Source: Candidatus Delongbacteria bacterium (lineage in GTDB: Bacteria > UBA4055). From it: a stretch of DNA of 9,673 nucleotides. This document shows, piece after piece, positions 1-5,832 of the stretch (its first letter is position 1; the number at the start of each line of letters is the position of its first letter). The stretch spans positions 1-9,673 of the forward strand of contig JAQVNT010000044.1 of NCBI GenBank assembly GCA_028702975.1. The letters are read 5' to 3'. The notes under the pieces were generated by a model. The model was not told the origin of the DNA. It made no database searches and worked only from the letters and a program-made list of their open reading frames with translations. The position numbers were made by a program, and so were the translations under genes.

Positions 1-1541
1 CATTTGTCGGTGATCCTGAAAATGTGATTTCGGCAGCATTCAACGCTATTAAAAGATCACATCAGCTTATTGATATGACAAAACATAAAGGTGCCCATCC
101 CAGGTTTGGAGCTTGTGATGTCTGCCCGATAATCCCGGTAAGCGGTATAACGATGGAAGAATGCGTGACGATCGCCAGGGAGCTGGGAAAAAAACTGGGT
201 TCAGAACTTGATTACCCAGTTTATTATTATGAATATGCCGCAACTTCAGTGGAAAGAAAAAATCTGGCATGGGTAAGACAGGGTGAATATGAAGGTCTTG
301 AGGCTAACATTAAGCACCCGGACAGAAAACCCGATGAGGGACCCTGCGAATTCAGACCCAAAGTCGGAGCGACCGCAGTCAGTGCCAGAGATTTCCTTAT
401 TGCATATAATGTGAATCTTAATACGAAGAATGAAAAACTCGCGCATGATATTGCCTTGAATATAAGAGAGCAGGGTCGTTTTTTAAAAGATGAAAACGAC
501 AGATTCGTTAAAGACGAGAAGGGCGATAAGGTTAAACAGCCCGGGCTATTCAAGAACTGTAAGGCGATAGGATGGTATGTCGATGATTATAAGAGAGCCC
601 AGATTTCAATAAATCTGACTAATTATCATGTAACTTCCATGCACCATGTTTTTGATGAGATCTCAAAACAGGCTGAACAAAGAGGCCTGAGGGTTACAGG
701 AAGCGAGATAGTAGGAGTTGTTCCAAAAGAGTCTCTGATCATGGCAGGGATACATTACCTTGAAAAACAGGGATCCTGCGCTGGAGCTGATGATAAGGAA
801 CTTATAAAGATCGCTGCCCAGTCGCTGGGATTGTCAGATGTAGCTGAATTTAAAGCTGAGGAAAAGATTATTGAATACATGCTCGATAATGATGGAAAAC
901 TGACCGGACTTACAATATCCGACTTCTGTGATATGCTGTCATCCGATGCTCCAGCACCCGGAGGGGGTTCCGTAGCTGCATTATGCGGTACACTATCAGC
1001 CAGCCTTGGAGCAATGGTAATGAACCTGACATACGGTAAAAAAGGTTATAACAGTTTCGACAAGGAGGTTAATGAACTGGCTAAAGACCTTCAAAACAGA
1101 AAAAATGAACTTCTTCAGCTTATTGACGCAGATACTGATGCCTTCAATATTCTTATGGATGCATTAAGTGCAAGATCGAAAGCAAAAAAATCAGAAGACA
1201 AAAATGAAATTGAAGCCGCAGAAAAAAAATATTACGATGCGACTGTTTGCGCAACAGATATACCGTTAAAAGTAATGACGAAATTATCAGAACTGATCCG
1301 ACCGCTCAAAAGGATCGCGGAGATTGGGAATAAGAATGCCGCAAGCGATGCCGGAGTGGGAGCGCTTCTGGTTGAAGCCGGTGTTAAAAGTGCAGGTTTA
1401 AATGTAAAGATAAACCTGTCCGGATTCGCTGATGATGATAAATATAAGATTCAAACAATTAATGCGATGAACGAAATTCTCTCACCGCTTCAAAAGCTTA
1501 CCGGCGATATATTGAATATTGTAGAAGATAAAATAAAATAG
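1..1541 (+). CDS. ftcD: Bifunctional glutamate formimidoyltransferase / formimidoyl-THF cyclodeaminase, 5' end outside window
   Basis: Cytosolic enzyme of histidine degradation. The N-terminal part moves the formimino group from formiminoglutamate to tetrahydrofolate; the C-terminal part deaminates the product to methenyl-THF. The frame is open from base 3 (codons reading FVGDPENV), so the GTG at 24 is internal, not the start. By recalled alignment with the mammalian enzyme about 50 residues are missing. Visible: the signature GAHPRFGACDVCPIIPV at 90-140, whose His matches the catalytic His82 of the porcine enzyme; FLIAYNVNLN near 394-423; AIGWYVDDY near 564-590; VSINLTN-type strand near 603-623; and the cyclodeaminase motif APGGGSVAAL at 951-983. 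With the missing part it would be about 560 residues, slightly longer than the roughly 540-residue mammalian protein, partly from a charged insert near 480-540 that is also common in bacterial homologues. Convergent with the minus-strand unit, 4 bases apart. Fusion and identity are secure; no other histidine-utilisation gene is in view. Confidence 0.95.
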   Translation, partial: FVGDPENVISAAFNAIKRSHQLIDMTKHKGAHPRFGACDVCPIIPVSGITMEECVTIARELGKKLGSELDYPVYYYEYAATSVERKNLAWVRQGEYEGLEANIKHPDRKPDEGPCEFRPKVGATAVSARDFLIAYNVNLNTKNEKLAHDIALNIREQGRFLKDENDRFVKDEKGDKVKQPGLFKNCKAIGWYVDDYKRAQISINLTNYHVTSMHHVFDEISKQAEQRGLRVTGSEIVGVVPKESLIMAGIHYLEKQGSCAGADDKELIKIAAQSLGLSDVAEFKAEEKIIEYMLDNDGKLTGLTISDFCDMLSSDAPAPGGGSVAALCGTLSASLGAMVMNLTYGKKGYNSFDKEVNELAKDLQNRKNELLQLIDADTDAFNILMDALSARSKAKKSEDKNEIEAAEKKYYDATVCATDIPLKVMTKLSELIRPLKRIAEIGNKNAASDAGVGALLVEAGVKSAGLNVKINLSGFADDDKYKIQTINAMNEILSPLQKLTGDILNIVEDKIK

Positions 1542-1545
1542 AAAT

Positions 1546-4524
1546 TTATCTTATACTGATGAAAAAAGGTATTTCTTGCAGAATGAGCCTAATTTTGTAA
1601 AATACCAGATCGTTGAGGTCTATCTTGCCTTTGAGCACTACTGTCTGCCTTGTATCAGAAAAATAGATCTCAACAAAACAGTTGCCGTCATCAGACAAAA
1701 AACCCGAGATGTTATCTATCTTATCTGAATCGCTGCTGTTCACAGATATATAAAGAGTAAATTCATTGTTTACATAAATATTCTGATCATAGAACTCATT
1801 ACCTTCTTTATTACTGTTAAGATAACCGCATAATTCACACGGGCTTCCTCTTGGATTAGTAAAAACTACCCCTGTCAGATCTTCTTCGAATTTCATTTTT
1901 TCTTCAAAAGAAAAATCTTCAGTATTCTGGACAGTCATTTCAATATCAGAAACCTCAAACAGCTCCTGCCTTGAAGTATCTTCTTTTCTTACAGATTTGA
2001 AATACTGGTCATTCAAAGATATAAGCTGCTTTCTGTTTGTGTTGAAAAGATCAAAATAACCTGCCTTTATCATTATCTCAATGATATTGTGCTTAATTAT
2101 GTCCCTATCCGATGCTTCCAGAAATTCCTGAAATGTTCCAGGTTCTTTCTTTTCGATAAGATCATAAATATAATCAGACACACTGACAGATATTCCTCTT
2201 ATGCAGTATAGAGGGAGGTATATTCTTTTACCTTTCACATTAGGCTCTTTGTTCATACCTGAAGGAGAAATTTTCATGAATTTATAACCTGATACGGAAA
2301 GATACCTTATATACCTTCTCCATTCTCCTCCTGATCTTACTTCTCTTTCAAAAATAAATTTTATGAACAACTCTGTATGATGTATTTTAAGCTCCAGTGT
2401 CCTTAAAGCTGTTATTACTCTTGAAGAAGCTTCGTTTAAAGAAAGGTAAAATACAGTAGGCTGAACAGATGATCTGATATAGTCGCATTTTTCTGTGCAT
2501 TGTTTATTTTCAGATATCTGATTAAGTATTGAATTCAGCTGTATCATGCTTGTTGACTCCAGAAGCCTTCGTTTGAGGGTCTTGGCTTCTTTTGATACAA
2601 ACAGTTTTTCACAAACAAAATAGAACTGTTCTTTGAATATTATAAAACCCCTTGTTACTGCCAGTTCTTTCATCATCCTGTTTCCCGGAGCTTCCGGAGA
2701 CGATCTGTTAAAAAGCACGCTAAGATTCGATCTGCCTGATTCAAGATATAGTATCAGATTGAAGAAAGGGTCTTTGCTTATCTCAAGATACTTTTCCCTG
2801 TTACGACCCGAACTGAAATACGGGATCATTTCAAGCTGATCGTTTCTTATCTTCTGTATTAAAAGCTCAGCCAGCGAATTCAGGTTTATTTCTTTTAATG
2901 GCTGAAGTCTGAAAAATCTCCTTAATTCCAGGTAGCTGTTGGATTCAATATTAATGTTCCATATCCCGAAATGTCTTGCTGTACTTATGTTGTAAAAAGA
3001 AACGTCTATTTTAGATTTATCACCGGAATTTATTACAGGTATTATATTTCTTACATTCTCCCCGCTTATTACTATCTGATTGGTGTTGGTCGTGTAGTTC
3101 TTGAAAACATCATCCAGCGAGACAGCAGTTGTGAGAATATCTTTTTTATCAGGGAATTTTTCAAGTTCGACTTTCACATCACTGATACCCAATATTTCGC
3201 TTAACTGACCTGATGATCTGAAATTGTTATTATAATATCTGTGGAGGACATCAGCCAGCTGCTTGTCCAATCCGTATTCATTTGACAGCGATGACAGAAT
3301 TGATGTAAAATGCCACTTTGTATAATCGCTCAGGAAACATATTCTGTCGTTTGGAAATCTGTCCGCCATGTAATCAAATAGTTTCTGCCTGTTCTCCGGT
3401 GAAACGATAACAGTTATCAGCGGATGTATCTTTTTGTTCGACAGTACGGACCTGTGGTATGTTTCAGACGAAAAAACGGGGGTCGAGAGAGTCAGATTCA
3501 GCATATAAGACACATGAAGATCACTGACAAATCCTGAGAAGAAAATATCCTCTCCGTATCTTTGATAAAATTCCTGTTTTACTTCTAGCAGGAAAAGTAT
3601 TATAGATGATATATTGTATTTTCGGATATAAGCAAGCTCTTCGTTAACAAGGTCCCTGAAACTTTCTGAAAGGTCAGATGTTATTTCTCTGACTTCTTTT
3701 TTTAACGTCTCAAAGAAGGAAAATTCAATTACACGCGTGATGCTCAGATCGGGAAATCTGACCGGTACCTCTTCAAGCTTGAAATAGCAGGCATTTGCGA
3801 TTGTGGTTACATTTTTAGCGGACTTCTCCGGAATATCTTCATATTTATCAGAATTCTTCAGATACTGATTTCGATACTGCACCGGTTGTTCGACTCCGGA
3901 AAACCTGCATGACATTTCCTTGATCTTATGGTCACCTTCATTAATGTAATACACAGGTCCGCATCCTACCAGTTCAATTTGATCTTCTGAATTTAATCTC
4001 AGTAGTTCGTTCCTGACATTTTTTTCATGTTCAAATACATCCGAACAGCAGACAAAATAAATATCTTGTGGATCCCGGACCGAAAGTTTCATTCTTTTCA
4101 ATATGTATAGAGGATCTTTCTCCAGCTCATAATACTCAGATAGGACATCGAATTTAAACATGTTCACACATAAAAAACAATCCGATAATCCCGTTATATC
4201 ATCTGCATTACAAGAGCAGGTTCTCTCAGAATATTTAAATTTTTCAACTATCTTCAATATTTGTTTATAGCCTTTGTAACTTTTAATTAAGAGTTCTATC
4301 CTTGCATACCTTCCATTCTCGAGTCTGCAGAAAAAATCGATACCAATGACAGGTTTGATGCCGAAATCGATACACTTTGAGTAAAATTCCGATATTCCTG
4401 AAAAATTCCCATGGTCGGTTAATCCCAAAAATTTCACACCCTTCTGCCTTGCATTCATTACAAGGTCATCGAATTTTATCGTTCCTTCCGGTTTTGTATA
4501 CTGGCTATATATAAATAGAGACAT
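1546..4524 (-). CDS. DnaE-like (Pol III alpha family) protein lacking catalytic aspartates
   Basis: 992-residue homologue of the C-family polymerase DnaE; somewhat shorter than usual (about 1,050-1,200). Order: PHP domain about 1-250 (LTDHGN at 35-40, GIKPVIG at 55-61), palm about 290-530, fingers about 580-720 (GFIIFKEQF at 626-634, matching the family's GVIVYQEQV; then a KRRLLE helix), degenerate helix-hairpin-helix and IKAGYFDLF at 819-827, QELF at 853-856, the FEEKMKFEEDLTGVVF segment at 873-888, and a beta-rich C-terminus. What should be active site is gone: the PDxDxDF position reads PLITVIV (368-374), the later palm Asp reads Asn525, and the glycine-rich GRGSAAGS and HAGG motifs are unrecognisable. 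PHP HxH reads F4-I-Y6 and DxH reads P190-V-Y192. No polymerase activity is therefore expected (inference). It starts 3 bases after tsaC in the same frame; the nearest AGGA is 14 bases upstream, so coupling is likely. Role unknown: scaffold, clamp or tau binder, or regulator. A functional dnaE should lie elsewhere. Confidence 0.85.
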   Translation of the reverse strand: MSLFIYSQYTKPEGTIKFDDLVMNARQKGVKFLGLTDHGNFSGISEFYSKCIDFGIKPVIGIDFFCRLENGRYARIELLIKSYKGYKQILKIVEKFKYSERTCSCNADDITGLSDCFLCVNMFKFDVLSEYYELEKDPLYILKRMKLSVRDPQDIYFVCCSDVFEHEKNVRNELLRLNSEDQIELVGCGPVYYINEGDHKIKEMSCRFSGVEQPVQYRNQYLKNSDKYEDIPEKSAKNVTTIANACYFKLEEVPVRFPDLSITRVIEFSFFETLKKEVREITSDLSESFRDLVNEELAYIRKYNISSIILFLLEVKQEFYQRYGEDIFFSGFVSDLHVSYMLNLTLSTPVFSSETYHRSVLSNKKIHPLITVIVSPENRQKLFDYMADRFPNDRICFLSDYTKWHFTSILSSLSNEYGLDKQLADVLHRYYNNNFRSSGQLSEILGISDVKVELEKFPDKKDILTTAVSLDDVFKNYTTNTNQIVISGENVRNIIPVINSGDKSKIDVSFYNISTARHFGIWNINIESNSYLELRRFFRLQPLKEINLNSLAELLIQKIRNDQLEMIPYFSSGRNREKYLEISKDPFFNLILYLESGRSNLSVLFNRSSPEAPGNRMMKELAVTRGFIIFKEQFYFVCEKLFVSKEAKTLKRRLLESTSMIQLNSILNQISENKQCTEKCDYIRSSVQPTVFYLSLNEASSRVITALRTLELKIHHTELFIKFIFEREVRSGGEWRRYIRYLSVSGYKFMKISPSGMNKEPNVKGKRIYLPLYCIRGISVSVSDYIYDLIEKKEPGTFQEFLEASDRDIIKHNIIEIMIKAGYFDLFNTNRKQLISLNDQYFKSVRKEDTSRQELFEVSDIEMTVQNTEDFSFEEKMKFEEDLTGVVFTNPRGSPCELCGYLNSNKEGNEFYDQNIYVNNEFTLYISVNSSDSDKIDNISGFLSDDGNCFVEIYFSDTRQTVVLKGKIDLNDLVFYKIRLILQEIPFFISIR

Positions 4525-4527
4525 AGC

Positions 4528-5154
4528 TTAGTCAAGAATCCTGAATTTTTTTCTAATTTTAACAGCAGAAAGATCATCCGAAGAACGTAAAATTCTGATC
4601 ATTTCCTCATCGTTGAATAACTCAACTATCATAGACGCTTTATTACCTGTACTATCACCTTTTACTACAAGATCCACTTTACTTCCCCACTCCCTGTCAA
4701 TAATATCAAAATCATTCAGATTTTCGCCCCCGGAAGTATTGACGCTCGTACTAACAATACCGCTTCCAAATTTATCCGTAATATATCTGACCGGATAAAA
4801 ATCTGTTAATCTGACAGCTATCTTATCACGGTCTTTTAAAAAATCATATTCCAGATCAGGATTCTTCTCAGTTACAACAGTAATATTTCCCGGCCACAGG
4901 CTGTTTTCAAAAAGGAAATTTGTAAATGTAACTACGAAATTGTTGTAACTTATGTATTTTCCTAAGCGTTGGAAGTCTGAATCTAATATGATGTAAGGTT
5001 TCCTATCTCGTCCCTTTAAACTGTTAAGTCTTAAAACTGCTCTTATGTTGTCAGGATCACATGATAAGCCGTAAATGGTATCTGTAGGGATTATTACAAT
5101 ACCGCCTCGGGCTATAATATTTACTGCAGTATCAAGTTCGGCTTCATTTATCAT
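4528..5154 (-). CDS. tsaC: Threonylcarbamoyl-AMP synthase (YrdC/Sua5 domain)
   Basis: 208-residue single-domain protein of the YrdC/Sua5/YciO family. TsaC makes threonylcarbamoyl-AMP from threonine, bicarbonate and ATP, the first step of the t6A modification at position 37 of ANN-decoding tRNAs. Visible: nucleotide-binding PTDTIYGL at 23-30, KGR at 47-49, WPGNITVV at 87-94, IAVRLTDFYPV at 112-122 and STSVNTSGG at 135-143. The Lys-Arg-Ser-Asn set reported as the active tetrad of E. coli YrdC (K50, R52, S139, N141) is matched by K47, R49, S137 and N139 with the same spacing. That favours TsaC over the related YciO group, whose function is less clear. There is no Sua5 C-terminal domain, as usual for TsaC. 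No Shine-Dalgarno is seen before the ATG. It lies between the UPF0158-like gene (42 bases) and the DnaE-like gene (3 bases). E. coli yciO also sits beside a PHP-domain gene, though there the neighbour is a stand-alone PHP nuclease. Confidence 0.88.
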   Translation of the reverse strand: MINEAELDTAVNIIARGGIVIIPTDTIYGLSCDPDNIRAVLRLNSLKGRDRKPYIILDSDFQRLGKYISYNNFVVTFTNFLFENSLWPGNITVVTEKNPDLEYDFLKDRDKIAVRLTDFYPVRYITDKFGSGIVSTSVNTSGGENLNDFDIIDREWGSKVDLVVKGDSTGNKASMIVELFNDEEMIRILRSSDDLSAVKIRKKFRILD

Positions 5155-5159
5155 ACCGA

Positions 5160-5165
5160 ATTATA
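5160..5165 (-). promoter_or_regulatory. TATAAT box close to the tsaC start codon
   Basis: A perfect TATAAT on the minus strand ends 5 bases before the tsaC ATG (5154). If used, transcription would begin at or next to the A of the ATG, giving a leaderless message, which fits the lack of a Shine-Dalgarno here. No -35 match is visible (a T-run instead), and the sequence is AT-rich, so chance is a serious alternative. Confidence 0.25.
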
Positions 5166-5196
5166 ACGATTTTTAAAATAATAAAAAAGAGAAATT

Positions 5197-5730
5197 TTAT
5201 ATATCGTATCCTATGCCTTTAAGCCAATTACTTACTTTTTTTCTGATCTCATCATGATAGTAATTGTCCCACCTTTCCTTGTCGCCGATATGTTTTACAA
5301 GTATTTCTTCTATTTCTTCCAGATTAGCGATATTAGCTATCGAGGTCATTATCGTAACCTTCAGGTCCTGATTAAAACCATCTATTGAATTCATGTATTG
5401 TTCTATGATCCTCTTGACTTCCATTATTGTTATAGTCGGGATCGGCTCATAATCGTCCTGCTTAATAAATCTGATCCTTTTTATAAGCTCTTTCTCATCT
5501 ACTTCTTCATTGGGCGCATAGATCTTTTCGTGGTACATATCATCATCTTCAGAATCTGTACTCCATTCTTCGAGTGCTGTAAGCTGCTGCTCGTAATCAT
5601 CTTCTACGCTCGATGCAATATTCTCGTCAATATAAACTATCTCACCCGTTTCTTTGTTAAGATAATATGTTATGTCCTCGGCCTTCTCGTGCATCGCTCT
5701 GATAATTTCATCAATATCCAGGTCTACCAT
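5197..5730 (-). CDS. UPF0158-like acidic protein of unknown function
   Basis: 177 residues, cytosolic, strongly acidic, with no signal peptide or membrane segment. It resembles the uncharacterised UPF0158 family in layout: an N-terminal helix followed by YLNKETGEIVYIDEN (23-37), the family's hallmark 'Asn-x-Glu-Thr-Gly-Glu-(hydrophobic)' turn; an acidic linker (about 42-85); a DDYEPIP element (92-98) followed by a helix (MEVKRIIEQYMNSI); and a C-terminal RW...VSNWLKGIGY (153-175) like the family's closing Trp-rich helices. The GAFRRF-type stretch usual in UPF0158 is not recognisable, so it is a divergent member or a similar fold. The ATG is supported by AAGGG 8 bases upstream. First gene of the unit with tsaC and the DnaE-like gene, downstream of a good promoter. 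No function should be assigned. Confidence 0.7.
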   Translation of the reverse strand: MVDLDIDEIIRAMHEKAEDITYYLNKETGEIVYIDENIASSVEDDYEQQLTALEEWSTDSEDDDMYHEKIYAPNEEVDEKELIKRIRFIKQDDYEPIPTITIMEVKRIIEQYMNSIDGFNQDLKVTIMTSIANIANLEEIEEILVKHIGDKERWDNYYHDEIRKKVSNWLKGIGYDI

Positions 5731-5738
5731 TTAGAATT

Positions 5739-5743
5739 CCCTT
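5739..5743 (-). promoter_or_regulatory. Ribosome binding site of the UPF0158-like gene
   Basis: AAGGG on the minus strand (within AGAAGGGA), 8 bases before the ATG at 5730. It fixes that start codon and shows this genome uses Shine-Dalgarno signals, which makes their absence before tsaC notable. Confidence 0.7.
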
Positions 5744-5756
5744 CTTTTATTTTACA

Positions 5757-5770
5757 CGGAAATTTTTCCG
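5757..5770. repeat. Perfect 6-bp inverted repeat at the predicted transcription start
   Basis: CGGAAA and TTTCCG separated by 2 bases. The repeat covers the predicted start (near 5767) of the promoter at 5803-5774, where a repressor-binding site could sit; in RNA it would form only a tight, short hairpin at the very 5' end. There is no U-run on either side, so it is not a terminator. Operator function is inference. Confidence 0.4.
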
Positions 5771-5773
5771 ACG

Positions 5774-5803
5774 AATATATCAATTAAGATGAGATAATGT
5801 CAA
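5774..5803 (-). promoter_or_regulatory. Sigma70-type promoter for the UPF0158-like/tsaC/DnaE-like unit
   Basis: Read on the minus strand: TTGACA (5803-5798, a perfect -35 box), an 18-base spacer, then TATATT (5779-5774, one mismatch to TATAAT). Transcription would start near 5767, leaving a leader of roughly 37 bases before the ATG at 5730. It lies in the 102-base gap after the phospholipase gene on the same strand, so read-through from upstream could add to it. Pattern-based; no start site has been measured. Confidence 0.65.
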
Positions 5804-5832
5804 TAGAAAAATAAAAAATATTTTCACAAAAT

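Noticed and set aside
24..26. GTG as the start codon of the ftcD gene
   Set aside because: The frame is open upstream to the window edge and encodes FVGDPEN, which matches the conserved FVGxPE segment of the enzyme; the gene begins outside the window.
227..553. Open frame antisense to ftcD
   Set aside because: Low-complexity Ser/Phe/Leu-rich translation opposite a highly conserved enzyme; no independent support.
1525..1552. AAGATAAA / TTTATCTT inverted repeat spanning both convergent stop codons, as a two-way terminator
   Set aside because: The stem is almost all A-T with a 12-base loop and has no U-run after either arm; too weak to call, although the 4-base gap means termination must overlap coding sequence.
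1546..4524. DnaE-like gene as a pseudogene
   Set aside because: 992 codons without a stop or frame break, an intact start and end, all domains in order, and amino-acid use like its neighbours argue against simple decay.
5800..5832. T-rich stretch after the phospholipase gene as a rho-independent terminator
   Set aside because: No GC-containing stem precedes the T-runs, and the stretch overlaps the -35 region of the next promoter.
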